Source of the DNA: Betaproteobacteria bacterium
GTDB lineage: Bacteria; Pseudomonadota; Gammaproteobacteria; Burkholderiales; SG8-39
Length of the DNA: 46,351 bases
NCBI GenBank assembly: GCA_005884455.1
Contig: VBCH01000213.1
Coordinates: forward strand, 1-46,351
Reading direction: 5' to 3'
Position numbers and translations under genes: made by a program. This document shows positions 32,359 through 43,808 of the stretch, piece after piece. Position 1 is the first letter of the stretch; every line of letters begins with the position of its first letter. The notes under the pieces are model-generated. The model ran no database searches, was not told the origin of the DNA, and saw only the letters and a list, made by a program, of their open reading frames with translations.

Positions 32359-32796
32359 CTAGGCCTTCGCGCGGGGTTTGTACGGGCAATGCGGCTTGGT
32401 GCACTCGGCGTACAGCTGCAGCGAGTGCTCGCGAATCGCGAAGCCGCGTTCGGTGGCGACACGCACCTGGCGCTTCTCGATTTCGCCGTCATAGAACTCT
32501 TCGACGCGCCCGCACTGCATGCACACCAGGTGGTCGTGATGGCTGCCCTCGTTCAGCTCGAAAACCGCCTTGTCGGACTCGAAATGGTGGCGCTGGAGGA
32601 TGCCGGCCTGCTCGAACTGCGTGAGGACGCGGTAGACGGTGGCCAGCCCAATGTCCAATCCTTCGGTGATGAGAATCCGATAGACGTCTTCGGCCGAAAG
32701 ATGGCGCACCTTGCTGTTCTCGAAAAGCTTCAGGATTCGCAACCGCGGGCCCGTGGCCTTCAGGCCGCTGGTTTTCAGGTCGTGCACGTTGGTCAC
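32359..32796 (-). CDS. fur: Ferric uptake regulator Fur
   Basis: The 145-residue protein has an N-terminal winged helix ([48 protein letters not shown]) and a C-terminal dimerisation and metal domain. [21 protein letters not shown] holds the regulatory and structural ligands, and [11 protein letters not shown] the second cysteine pair. It represses iron-uptake genes with Fe2+. It is divergent from bamE, an arrangement I associate with proteobacteria. The 74-base shared region has a palindrome that might be a control site. Confidence 0.95.
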   Translation of the reverse strand: MTNVHDLKTSGLKATGPRLRILKLFENSKVRHLSAEDVYRILITEGLDIGLATVYRVLTQFEQAGILQRHHFESDKAVFELNEGSHHDHLVCMQCGRVEEFYDGEIEKRQVRVATERGFAIREHSLQLYAECTKPHCPYKPRAKA

Positions 32797-32828
32797 GGAG
32801 GATCACCTCGGGGAAAGATGCCCGTTTC

Positions 32829-32843
32829 CGCTATCATATAGCG
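32829..32843. promoter_or_regulatory. Perfect palindrome in fur/bamE divergent region
   Basis: CGCTAT-cat-ATAGCG is a perfect 6-3-6 inverted repeat, 33 bases from the fur start and 28 from bamE. It contains TATGAT (minus strand) and TATCAT (plus strand), both close to a -10 box. It does not match a Fur box closely. It could be an operator or a bidirectional promoter core. Confidence 0.4.
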
Positions 32844-32870
32844 TTTCATCGCCGCGGAAACACCCTGATC

Positions 32871-33221
32871 GTGCCGCGAATCCAGATTTTGGCGTTGCCG
32901 CTTCTCGCTGCGGCGTGCGGGCTTGCGCCGAGCCTCACACCTTACCGGATGGAAATCCAGCAGGGGAATTACATCACCCAGGAAATGGTCGCGCAGCTCA
33001 AGCCCGGACTGACCCGCGATCAGGTGCGATTTGTACTCGGCACGCCCCTGGTCAGCGACATCTTTCACGAGGAACGCTGGGATTACGTCTTCCTGCGTCA
33101 GCGTGCCAACAGCCGCGAGATCGAGTCTCGCCGCATTGCGGTGTTTTTCGAAGACGGGAAGATGAAGCGCGTCGAGGGAGATATCGTGGCCGCCGCATCC
33201 CCGGGAAAGCGCGAACAGTGA
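32871..33221 (+). CDS. bamE: Outer membrane assembly lipoprotein BamE (SmpA/OmlA)
   Basis: A GTG start gives 116 residues with a short lipoprotein signal, MPRIQILALPLLAAACGLAP. The mature domain contains YRMEIQQGNYITQEMVAQLKPGLTRDQVRFVLGTPLV and the following DIFHEERWDYVF, all typical of BamE. It stabilises BamA-BamD and binds phosphatidylglycerol. Its stop overlaps the dapB start as GTGA. bamD lies 6 kb upstream in the same window. The GTG has no strong ribosome site. Confidence 0.95.
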   Translation: MPRIQILALPLLAAACGLAPSLTPYRMEIQQGNYITQEMVAQLKPGLTRDQVRFVLGTPLVSDIFHEERWDYVFLRQRANSREIESRRIAVFFEDGKMKRVEGDIVAAASPGKREQ

Positions 33222-34015
33222 AGCTTGTCATCGCTGGCGCGGGGGGCCGCATGGGACGCGCGCTGATCGAGATGGCCCTCGCATCGGGGGAACTCAAGCT
33301 CGCGGCAGCGCTGGAGGCTCCCGGAAACCCCGTCATCGGCAAGGATGCCGGAGAACTGGTCGGGCGTCCCTGCGGCGTGAAGATCGCTTCGAGCTTCGCC
33401 GACGGAGTCGCAAAAGGCGACTGCCTCATCGATTTTACCCGTCCTGAAGGGACGCTCGCGCACCTGGAACAGTGCTTGAGAAAAGGCGTGCGCATGGTGA
33501 TCGGAACGACCGGTTTTTCGGCCGAGCAAGATGAACGCATCGCGGCGGCCGCGGGAAAGATCGCGATCGTAAAGGCGCCGAACATGTCGGCCGGAGTGAA
33601 CGTCGCGTTCAGGCTTGTCGAGACGGCCGCGCGCACGCTCGGTGAGGCTTATGACGTGGAGATCCTCGAAGCACACCATCGCCACAAGGTCGATGCGCCT
33701 TCAGGCACGGCGCTCAAGTTCGGCGAAGTGATCTCCCGCGCCCTCGGCAGGGACCTCGCTCGCACAGCCGTGTACGGACGCAAAGGAGAGGTCGGTGAAC
33801 GCGATCCCAAGGCGATCGGGTTTCACTCCGTTCGCGGCGGCGATATCGCCGGTGAGCATACGGTGATGTTCATCGGAGAGGGCGAGCGCATGGAGATCAC
33901 CGTGCGCTCGGGCAGCCGCGCCACCTATGCCCTCGGGGCGCTCCGAGCGGCGCGCTTCCTCGAGAGCAAGGAACGCGGCCTCTACGACATGCAGGACGTG
34001 CTGGGGCTCCGCTAG
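33218..34015 (+). CDS. dapB: 4-hydroxy-tetrahydrodipicolinate reductase
   Basis: The GTG at 33218 overlaps the bamE stop (GTGA) and gives 265 residues. The longer ORF in the track runs through bamE and is rejected. LVIAGAGGRMGRALIEMAL is the NAD(P)-binding loop. EILEAHHRHKVDAPSGTALKFGE holds the catalytic His pair and Lys and is the family signature. The enzyme reduces HTPA to tetrahydrodipicolinate for lysine and mDAP, in the cytosol. dapB is often just upstream of carAB in Betaproteobacteria; here a signalling pair on the other strand separates them. Confidence 0.96.
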   Translation: MKLVIAGAGGRMGRALIEMALASGELKLAAALEAPGNPVIGKDAGELVGRPCGVKIASSFADGVAKGDCLIDFTRPEGTLAHLEQCLRKGVRMVIGTTGFSAEQDERIAAAAGKIAIVKAPNMSAGVNVAFRLVETAARTLGEAYDVEILEAHHRHKVDAPSGTALKFGEVISRALGRDLARTAVYGRKGEVGERDPKAIGFHSVRGGDIAGEHTVMFIGEGERMEITVRSGSRATYALGALRAARFLESKERGLYDMQDVLGLR

Positions 34016-34022
34016 TCCGGAC

Positions 34023-36089
34023 TCAACTACCCTGCTTCAGCGCGCGCAGAGCCTGCTGCGTCCATACCTCGTCGATCGCTTCGAGCACCTCGTCCGCCCT
34101 CTTGAAGCGGTTGCGGGGATCCACGGCGATCATCCTGTCGAGCAGCCCCTGATACTCGGCCAACCCGTCGGGGAGCTTCGGGCGCGGTGCGCTGACGTGC
34201 AGCGCGATCAACCCCGACACGGATTCGGCATCGAAGGGCCGCTGGCCCGTCAACATTTCGTAGAAAATGATGCCAAGGGCGTAGATGTCGGACTGCATCG
34301 TCGCGGGGCTGCCTTCGATCTGCTCCGGTGAAACGTAATAGGGAGTCCCGTAGAGCTCCCCTTGCCGGGTGCGCCCCTTGTCCTCTCCCAGCCGCTTGGC
34401 TATGCCGAAGTCGGCGAGGACGATGTTGCCGTCGGCGCGCGCCATGAGATTTCCGGGCTTGATATCGCGGTGGATGATGCCGCGGCCGTGAACCTCGCGC
34501 AGCGCCCCCGCGGCCTGGGCAAGCAGCGACAAGGCCTGCCGCCCGCTCAGACCGTTGGGAATGACTTGGGCGAGGCTGCCGTTGGGAAAATACTCCATCG
34601 CGATGTACGCGTGGCGATCGCTGAACCCCCGATCGTAGATCTTGACCACGTTGGGGTGATCGATCGACGAGATGATGTCGAACTCCTGCACGAAGCGCTG
34701 CAGCAGGATTTCGTCCAGGCCGGCAGTGGCGTTGAGGATCTTGAGGACGACCTGCTGCTTGTCGCTTTCCCGCTCGGCGAGGTAGACGACCGAGGACCCG
34801 CCGCGGCCGACCTTCGACACGACGCGGTAGCCCTGGACCGACAGGCGCTTTTCGCCGATCTCTCCGGTCATGATGCTCAAAGTGATGCCCAGGGCGGCCT
34901 TTGCCGCATCGGCAGCGACCCGGGCGTTGGCGGCGAGCGCCTGGCGCATGTCCTCCGGGATCTGAACGGAGGCGTGGTCGGCATCGCCGGCTGCAATGCC
35001 GATAATTTCGAACGCATCGGTGGGCACACTGCGCCCGCGCAACTGCACTTTGCGGCGCGAGCCGACGACAAGCCCCGAGCCGGCCGCGTTGACGGTCGCT
35101 TCGCTTGCGACTACCGCCCATCCGAGCTCCTTGGTCTGACCCTCAAGGCGCGAAGCGATGTTCACGGCGTCGCCGATCACCGTGAGCTCTCCGCGGCCCG
35201 GCGTGCCGACGTGGCACAGCAGCACTTCGCCGCTGTGTATGCCCACGCCTATTGAAAATTCGGGCAGGCTTTGCGCAGGGTGGTGCCGCTTGACCCATTC
35301 GCGGAATTCGAGCGCGGCAAGCTGCATTGCGAGACCGGCGCGCACCGCCCGGTGCGCGTGGGATTCGCCCGCTTCGCCCCGAGGGGACTCGAACAGGGCC
35401 ATGACGCCGTCGCCGATGAATTTCATGACGACGCCACGGCAGCGGATGATCGGCGCGCAAGCGGTCTGGAGGTAGGCATTGAGCAACTCGGCGATCTCGT
35501 CGCTGGTGAGGCGCTCCGAATACGTCGTGAAGTTGCGGATGTCCGAGAAAAGCACCGAGGCTTCGGCGATCTTGCCGGTCGGGGTGCCGGAATCGGTCTC
35601 CTCGAGGGCCGCGGTGCCGTCGCCGCCGGAGATTTTTTCCCGGAATTTCTGCGTGAGGCGGTCCTGCTTCGGCACCAGCCGCGCCGCCAGCGCCTGGGTC
35701 AAGGTCTCGAATTTCTTCAGCCTGCTGTTCACCGCTTCCATGAGCTCGTTTCGGGTGAACGGCTTCGGGAGGTAGTCGTCGGCGCCGAGGTTCATGCCGC
35801 GCCGGGTACTCGATCGGTCATCGAGTGCGGTAAGGAAGATAAACGGAATCTCTGCCAAGCGCGGCTCGGCTCGCAAGGCCTCGAGCACGGCGAATCCGTC
35901 CATTTCCGGCATCATCACGTCGCAGAGGATGAGATCGGGCGGATCGCTGCGCGCCAGCTCCAGGCCGACGCGGCCGTTTTCCGCTCCAGTCGCGGCGTAA
36001 CGTTCGACCTTCAGCATCAGCATGATGTTGTTGCGGATGCTGGGCTCGTCCTCGATGACGAGGACTTTCTTCCTGGATTCGTCGGCCAT
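34023..36089 (-). CDS. Response regulator with nucleotide cyclase and Ser/Thr kinase domains
   Basis: The true start is ATG 36089, giving 688 residues. The 993-residue ORF reads 305 residues antisense-frame into the histidine kinase gene. Domains in order: receiver (about 8-125; phosphoacceptor Asp57 in DLILCDVMMPEMDG, Lys in YLPKPFTRNEL); class III adenylate/guanylate cyclase (about 178-355; metal Asp in VLFSDIRNFTTYS, then KFIGDGVMALFESP and VGTPGRGELTVIGDAVNIASRLE); Ser/Thr kinase (about 420-685; VGRGGSSVVYLAERE, catalytic IIHRDIKPGNLMARADG, VLADFGIAKRL, GTPYYVSPEQIEG). All catalytic residues I could check are present. No membrane helix. The start overlaps the stop of the histidine kinase by one base (TGATG), so the pair is coupled. 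Confidence 0.9.
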   Translation of the reverse strand: MADESRKKVLVIEDEPSIRNNIMLMLKVERYAATGAENGRVGLELARSDPPDLILCDVMMPEMDGFAVLEALRAEPRLAEIPFIFLTALDDRSSTRRGMNLGADDYLPKPFTRNELMEAVNSRLKKFETLTQALAARLVPKQDRLTQKFREKISGGDGTAALEETDSGTPTGKIAEASVLFSDIRNFTTYSERLTSDEIAELLNAYLQTACAPIIRCRGVVMKFIGDGVMALFESPRGEAGESHAHRAVRAGLAMQLAALEFREWVKRHHPAQSLPEFSIGVGIHSGEVLLCHVGTPGRGELTVIGDAVNIASRLEGQTKELGWAVVASEATVNAAGSGLVVGSRRKVQLRGRSVPTDAFEIIGIAAGDADHASVQIPEDMRQALAANARVAADAAKAALGITLSIMTGEIGEKRLSVQGYRVVSKVGRGGSSVVYLAERESDKQQVVLKILNATAGLDEILLQRFVQEFDIISSIDHPNVVKIYDRGFSDRHAYIAMEYFPNGSLAQVIPNGLSGRQALSLLAQAAGALREVHGRGIIHRDIKPGNLMARADGNIVLADFGIAKRLGEDKGRTRQGELYGTPYYVSPEQIEGSPATMQSDIYALGIIFYEMLTGQRPFDAESVSGLIALHVSAPRPKLPDGLAEYQGLLDRMIAVDPRNRFKRADEVLEAIDEVWTQQALRALKQGS

Positions 36090-37900
36090 CAGTTCGCTCC
36101 GGCCGGCTGTTTGGCTGGCCGCAAGGGGATCATAACCGTGAACCGGGTTCCGGAGCCGACCGCGCTGCTGAGACCGATTTCGCCGCCGTGAAGCTCCACC
36201 GCCTTCTTCACGATCGCGAGACCCAGACCCGTGCCGGGGCGGTTCTCGACGTTCGAGGCGCGGTGAAAGCTCTCGAACATCCGCGGCTGGTCTTCCAAGG
36301 GTATACCGATTCCCCGATCCTGGATCTCGATCGCCGCCTGCTCGTCGCGCCGGCTGAGGGAAAAAGTCACTTCGCTGCCCGGGGGAGAGTATTTCACCGC
36401 GTTCGAGAGGAGGTTGTTCAGGATATGCCGCAGCAGCCTCTCGTCCATGGTCACTTCCGGACGGTCGAAGCGGTCGTCGAGGGTGATGATGTGCTGCTTG
36501 CCTTGCGCGATGCGGAATTCCGACACCACCCTGCTGCAGAGCTCGCGCAGATTCGTCGGACCGAGGTTCAGCTTGAGCACGCCCGACTCCGCGCGGCCCA
36601 GGCTGAGCACATCGTCGATCATTTCGCCCATGCGTTTTGCGCCGCCCTGGATGGTCTGCAGGAGATTGGCTCTCTCGGCCGGGCTCAGGCTCTCGGAGTA
36701 GTGCTCGAGCAATTCCGCCGATGACAGCATGGTCGCAAGCGGCGTGCGGAACTCGTGCGAGGCGGTCGAGACGAACTTCGATTTCATCTCGGAGAGCTCT
36801 TTTTCGCGCTGTACGGCGGCCAGCAACTCGCCCTCGGCGCGCTTGCGATCGTCGATGTCCACGTTGACGCCAGTCATGCGGAGCGCCCGCCCGCCGGCGT
36901 CGCGCTCGACCACTCTCCCGCGGGAGAGGCTCCAAACCCAGCTTCCGGCGAGCGTCTTGACCCGGTGCTCGGCGACATACTCGGACTCCCCACCGTTCAG
37001 GCAATTGTCCAGGGCCTTCTTCACCTTCGGAAGATCATCGGGGTGCACCATTTGCGCCAATTCATCCAGGGTCAGGGCGCTGGTTTCCTTGCCCACTCTC
37101 AGAATGATCCCCCAGTTGCCGCCCAGGAACACATTGGTCCTGCGCGCGTCCCAGTCCCAGATGAGGATGTTGGCCGCCTGCAGCGCGAGGTCCAGGCGAT
37201 CCTTGGCGTCCTTGACCTGCTCGAGCAGTCGTTCATTTTCCCGGCCGAAGCGGAGCGTCTCGATCAGCGCCCGGTTCGAGGACAGGTACAGCGCCAGGAG
37301 CACCGCGGAGAACACCAGAATCAAGATCCCGGCGGAGGTGTTGAATGCACCGCCCTGCGAAAAGAGCAGGCCGATCAAGGGCGTGAAGATCGGCGCGATC
37401 AGACAGGCGAACGACTTGGGGCTGGGAGCGAGCGCCGGAGGCAGCCCCATCGCGACGCTGCCGATCAGGAATGGAAGGAGGATCTCGTGGAACTGGCCGT
37501 GCTCCGGGTAGAGCAGCAGCACCGTCAGACCCCAGACGGTGCCGACCGACGCGCTCGTGAGGCAGAAAAAACCCTCCCAGCGCGCCGCGGCTTCCGGTCC
37601 GGGCTGGCGCAGGTGGTACGCACGCTTCAGCGCGATGCGCACCAAGCTCGCCAGCACCAGCCAGATCAGCCAGGCGGCGAGGAGTTTGTCGCTGATATAG
37701 CCCCAGAGGGCGAATGCCGCGATGGCCGAAGTGACAAGGATGGCGGGGACGTCGTTTCCCGACAGCCGGTAGAGAAGCGAGACTCGCTGCGGAAGAAATT
37801 CGGCGGAGGACAGGGCGCCGATCGAGGCGCGTGGCGCGGTCACGTTTTCGTTCTCGGGAGCCGTGAAGAGTGAATCATTAATTCTGGCACGGTTTAGCAA
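36089..37900 (-). CDS. Six-TM PAS sensor histidine kinase
   Basis: The 603-residue ORF starts with TTG at 37900; a GTG at 37843 is a possible later start. Six hydrophobic helices (about residues 50-220, starting VPAILVTSAIAAFALWGY and ending ILILVFSAVLLALYL) form a membrane sensor unit without a large periplasmic domain. A PAS domain follows (LQAANILIWDWDARRTN through MTGVNVDIDDRKRAEGE). HisKA has the phospho-His in SKFVSTASHEFRTPLATML (about residue 384). The HATPase domain has NNLLSNAVKYSPPG, DRGIGIPLEDQPRMFE and RPGTGLGLAIVKKAVELHGG. It should phosphorylate the receiver of the coupled cyclase-kinase protein. The signal is unknown. Confidence 0.92.
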   Translation of the reverse strand: MLNRARINDSLFTAPENENVTAPRASIGALSSAEFLPQRVSLLYRLSGNDVPAILVTSAIAAFALWGYISDKLLAAWLIWLVLASLVRIALKRAYHLRQPGPEAAARWEGFFCLTSASVGTVWGLTVLLLYPEHGQFHEILLPFLIGSVAMGLPPALAPSPKSFACLIAPIFTPLIGLLFSQGGAFNTSAGILILVFSAVLLALYLSSNRALIETLRFGRENERLLEQVKDAKDRLDLALQAANILIWDWDARRTNVFLGGNWGIILRVGKETSALTLDELAQMVHPDDLPKVKKALDNCLNGGESEYVAEHRVKTLAGSWVWSLSRGRVVERDAGGRALRMTGVNVDIDDRKRAEGELLAAVQREKELSEMKSKFVSTASHEFRTPLATMLSSAELLEHYSESLSPAERANLLQTIQGGAKRMGEMIDDVLSLGRAESGVLKLNLGPTNLRELCSRVVSEFRIAQGKQHIITLDDRFDRPEVTMDERLLRHILNNLLSNAVKYSPPGSEVTFSLSRRDEQAAIEIQDRGIGIPLEDQPRMFESFHRASNVENRPGTGLGLAIVKKAVELHGGEIGLSSAVGSGTRFTVMIPLRPAKQPAGAN

Positions 37901-37946
37901 GCGGTGCCGTTCACCGGAGCAAGAAGCGGACCGGCGAGCCGAAAGT

Positions 37947-37975
37947 TTGATGGGTACGAGGAATCAGGTTATACT
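37947..37975 (+). promoter_or_regulatory. Sigma-70-type promoter of carA
   Basis: TTGATG (37947-37952), a 17-base spacer, then TATACT (37970-37975). Each hexamer departs little from consensus. Transcription would begin near 37982, only a few bases before the stem-loop at 37987. Confidence 0.65.
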
Positions 37976-37986
37976 TTCAACGTTCG

Positions 37987-38026
37987 GTGCAGAGCGGGAC
38001 CGGCGTGAGCCGGTCCCGCTCTGCAC
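37987..38026 (+). promoter_or_regulatory. 18-bp perfect hairpin with GUGA loop at the carA mRNA 5' end
   Basis: The arm GTGCAGAGCGGGACCGGC pairs perfectly with 38009-38026, and the loop is GTGA, a GNRA tetraloop. No T-run follows, so it is not a terminator. It starts about five bases after the predicted transcription start and ends one base before the GTG at 38027. It probably protects the mRNA 5' end or controls carA translation. Confidence 0.7.
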
Positions 38027-38053
38027 GTGTGGCCCCACCATGAGCCCGCTGCC

Positions 38054-39182
38054 GTGCCCGTCGCCCCGCCCGCCCTGCTTGCATTAGCCGACGGCACCGT
38101 CTTTCGGGGCACCTCGGCCGGAGCGGCCGGCCTTGCCTCGGGGGAGGTAGTTTTCAACACGGCCATCACCGGATATCAGGAGATCCTCACCGACCCATCG
38201 TATTGCCGCCAAATCGTCACGCTGACCCATCCTCACATCGGCAATACCGGGACCAACCACGAGGACCTGGAGTCGGGAAAGGTGTTCGCCGCGGGTCTGG
38301 TGGTCAGGGATCTGTCCGCCGCGGTCTCGAGCTGGAGGGCCGAACGCGATCTCTCCGATTTTCTCGTCTCCGACAAGGTGCTCGCCATCGCGGGCATCGA
38401 CACGAGGCGCCTCACCCGGATCATTCGCGAGAAAGGCGCCCAGAACGGCGCCGTGCTCGCGGGCTCCGACGACGCGGACCAGGCCCTGGAGGCCGCGCGC
38501 GCCTTTCCCGGTCTTGCGGGAATGGATTTGGCGAAGGTCGTGACGAGCGCCAAGCCTTACGAATGGTCGGAAGGGGGGTGGCGGACAGGGGGCGGGTTCC
38601 GCAAAGGCGCCGACCTGCGCTTCCACGTCGTCGCGTACGACTACGGCATCAAACGCAACATACTGCGCATGCTCGTCGATCGCGGCTGCCGGGTCACGGT
38701 TCTTCCGGCGCAGACGCCGGCGGCGGATGCGCTTGCGCTCGGGCCCGACGGGGTGTTCTTGTCGAACGGTCCGGGCGACCCGGAGCCTTGCGACTACGCC
38801 GTACGCGCTATCCGGCAAATCATCGACGCCGGGATTCCGACTTTCGGGATCTGCCTCGGCCACCAGCTCATGGGACTCGCATCGGGAGCCAGGACCGTGA
38901 AGATGAAGTTCGGGCATCACGGCGCCAACCACCCGGTGAAGGACCTGGAGAGCGGAACCGTCGTAATCACCAGCCAGAATCACGGCTTCGCGGTCGACCC
39001 GGACACGCTCCCGGCGAACCTCAAGGCCACCCACGTGTCCCTCTTCGACGGCAGCCTGCAGGGCCTCGCACGCACCGACCGGCCGGCATTCTGCTTTCAA
39101 GGACACCCCGAGGCGAGCCCTGGGCCGCACGACATCGGGTATCTCTTCGACCGCTTCGCAAAGATGATGCAGGAGCGCCGCA

Positions 39183-39190
<8 letters not shown>
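38054..39190 (+). CDS. carA: Carbamoyl-phosphate synthase small subunit
   Basis: The start is uncertain between GTG 38027 and GTG 38054. The second is chosen because [15 protein letters not shown] aligns best with the usual N-terminus, giving 378 residues (E. coli has 382). Neither has a clear ribosome site. [18 protein letters not shown] and [15 protein letters not shown] are CarA signatures. The class I glutaminase has Cys in [14 protein letters not shown] and His in [12 protein letters not shown]. The subunit makes ammonia for CarB, giving carbamoyl phosphate for arginine and pyrimidines. It overlaps carB by eight bases. The upstream hairpin is described separately. Confidence 0.95.
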
Positions 39191-42431
<3,241 letters not shown>

Positions 42432-42469
42432 ATCGTCCTCCGCGAATTCTTCTGTTCTGAATAACCGAT

Positions 42470-42509
42470 GCCGCAGCCTGGCGCTCTTGGGGCGCCGCGG
42501 CGGCTTTTT
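42470..42509 (+). terminator. Terminator-like hairpin between carB and greA
   Basis: An outer GCCGC/GCGGC pair encloses GGCGC-loop-GCGCC, and GGC then TTTTT follow at 42505-42509. It ends 12 bases before the greA ATG. It could attenuate read-through from carB. The five-T tract is short. Confidence 0.45.
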
Positions 42510-42521
42510 CTTGATACGGCC

Positions 42522-42998
42522 ATGAGCACGATTCCGCTGACCACGACCGGGGCCGAGCAGCTGCGACTGGAGCTGCACCGCCTGAAAACGGTGGAACGGC
42601 CGAACGCGATCACGGCGATCGCCGAGGCGCGGACTCACGGCGATCTCTCGGAGAACGCCGAATACGACGCGGCCAAAGAGCGCCAGGGCTTCGTCGAAGC
42701 CAGGATCAAGGAGATCGAGAGCAAGCTTTCCAACGCGCAAGTCATCGACCCGAAGCGGGTGGACGCGGACGGGCGGTGCGTGTTCGGCGCGACGGTCGAC
42801 CTCGAGGAGACGAAGGCGGGCGAGTCCGTCACGTATCAAATCGTCGGAGACGACGAAGCCGACATCAAGAAAGGCAAGATCTCGATCAGCTCGCCCATTG
42901 CGCGGGCGCTGATCGGCAGGTCCGCGGGGGACCAGGTCGAGGTGCAGACTCCGGGCGGAGTGCGCAGGTACGAGGTGCTCGAAGTCCGCTACGAGTAG
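42522..42998 (+). CDS. greA: Transcript cleavage factor GreA
   Basis: The ATG at 42522 gives 158 residues, exactly the family size. The 54-base-longer ORF starts inside the terminator-like hairpin. The N-terminal coiled coil has [40 protein letters not shown], with the acidic tip residues of GDLSENAEY. The C-terminal FKBP-like domain has [29 protein letters not shown]. It reaches into the RNA polymerase secondary channel and rescues backtracked complexes. carB-greA is a common betaproteobacterial pair. It has a weak ribosome site. Confidence 0.96.
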   Translation: MSTIPLTTTGAEQLRLELHRLKTVERPNAITAIAEARTHGDLSENAEYDAAKERQGFVEARIKEIESKLSNAQVIDPKRVDADGRCVFGATVDLEETKAGESVTYQIVGDDEADIKKGKISISSPIARALIGRSAGDQVEVQTPGGVRRYEVLEVRYE

Positions 42999-43226
42999 CC
43001 TTTCGGACGGGTCTTCGCTTCTCGAAATGGAATCGAAGTGCGGAAGAGAAAGCGGAATAGACGAAATATTAGCGACGCCAAGAAAAGGCGATCGAAGTGC
43101 GGTTGCGAGTGCTATGGACACGAGTTCGACGTTGCGGGGAGTGCTCGGCGACTAAACTCGGATCGGACGTTGGAACATAACGGCACTGGAACCGACGAAT
43201 AATTTCCAAAACCACCTTTGCCATGG
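42999..43226. repeat. 228-base gap after greA with a 12-bp direct repeat
   Basis: ATCGAAGTGCGG occurs at 43032-43043 and again at 43091-43102, 59 bases apart. No ORF or tRNA was found. This is where an attC for the SRPBCC cassette would be expected on the minus strand. A partial likeness (CCAACGTCCGA) is present near 43167, but no proper R-box pair. Confidence 0.4.
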
Positions 43227-43682
43227 TTAGTCTCCGCGCCCGCGATGATAGACGAGAGCAACATCCCCCGTTTCAAGCAGCGACTTGAGATTCGATATGA
43301 CCATCGGCCAGCCCTCCGACACGGCTCCGATGAACTTGGAGTCCGGCCGTTCAATCGAATGGGTGAGTGTGAGCTTCGCGGACTCTCCCGTGGGCTCAAT
43401 CTCGTAGACGCAACGGGAGTTGCCCTCTGCCTTGAACTCGGGCTTCCATTCATTTAGCCAACTCATCACCAGCCGCTTCTGCGGAACGCTCTCGAGAATC
43501 TCGCCCGAGTCCATGAGGCTTCCGTCAGCATACATTCTCCACGTGGAGCCGACCTTCCATTCGCTTTCGACGCTCATTCCGAACCGATACTGCTTTATGA
43601 TCCCGGGCGTTGTTAGTGCATGCCAAAGCTTCTCGGGTGTTATGCGGATGTACGTAACGTAAACAAATTTCGAGCCTGGCAT
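43227..43682 (-). CDS. SRPBCC/AHSA1-domain protein
   Basis: A 151-residue helix-grip protein. FVYVTYIRITPEKLWHALTTPGIIKQYRFGMSVESEWKVGS is the AHSA1/START-like N-terminus, followed by LVMSWLNEWKP and LTLTHSIERPDSKFIGAVSEGWPMVISNLKSLLE, which is typical. These proteins bind hydrophobic ligands or act as toxin-antitoxin-type or stress partners, and a specific role is not predictable. The 5' side begins 54 bases from an R box GCCTAAC (43736-43742). That is the position expected for a gene cassette carried on the minus strand. It is unrelated to the neighbouring greA. Confidence 0.85.
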   Translation of the reverse strand: MPGSKFVYVTYIRITPEKLWHALTTPGIIKQYRFGMSVESEWKVGSTWRMYADGSLMDSGEILESVPQKRLVMSWLNEWKPEFKAEGNSRCVYEIEPTGESAKLTLTHSIERPDSKFIGAVSEGWPMVISNLKSLLETGDVALVYHRGRGD

Positions 43683-43781
43683 TGGATTGTCCTAGGTTTG
43701 CGATCCGCTTCTTTGCGGACGGACCCGCCACACGAGCCTAACGTCCGAGCTAAGGCCGCGGCCCGTCAGGTGCGGAATCTT

Positions 43782-43801
43782 CCCCCGATTTTGTTGACAC
43801 C
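43782..43801 (+). repeat. IS3 left inverted repeat
   Basis: CCCCCGATTTTGTTGACACC; 17 of 20 bases match the reverse complement of the right end. It contains TTGACA, a possible -35 element. Confidence 0.7.
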
Positions 43802-43808
43802 GGGTTAG

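Noticed and set aside
32797-32870. Fur box in the fur/bamE region
   Set aside because: The palindrome does not fit the GATAATGATAATCATTATC pattern closely enough.
36090-37004. 305-residue N-terminal extension of the receiver-cyclase-kinase ORF
   Set aside because: It lies in another frame of the histidine kinase gene and has no motif. MADESRKKVLVIEDEP at 36089 is a natural receiver start coupled to the upstream stop.
37987-38026. carA hairpin as an intrinsic terminator for upstream transcription
   Set aside because: No U-tract follows, and the gene upstream reads away from it.
43000-43226. A second attC downstream of the SRPBCC gene
   Set aside because: CCAACGTCCGA resembles part of the other site, but no RYYYAAC/GTTRRRY pair at suitable distance was found.
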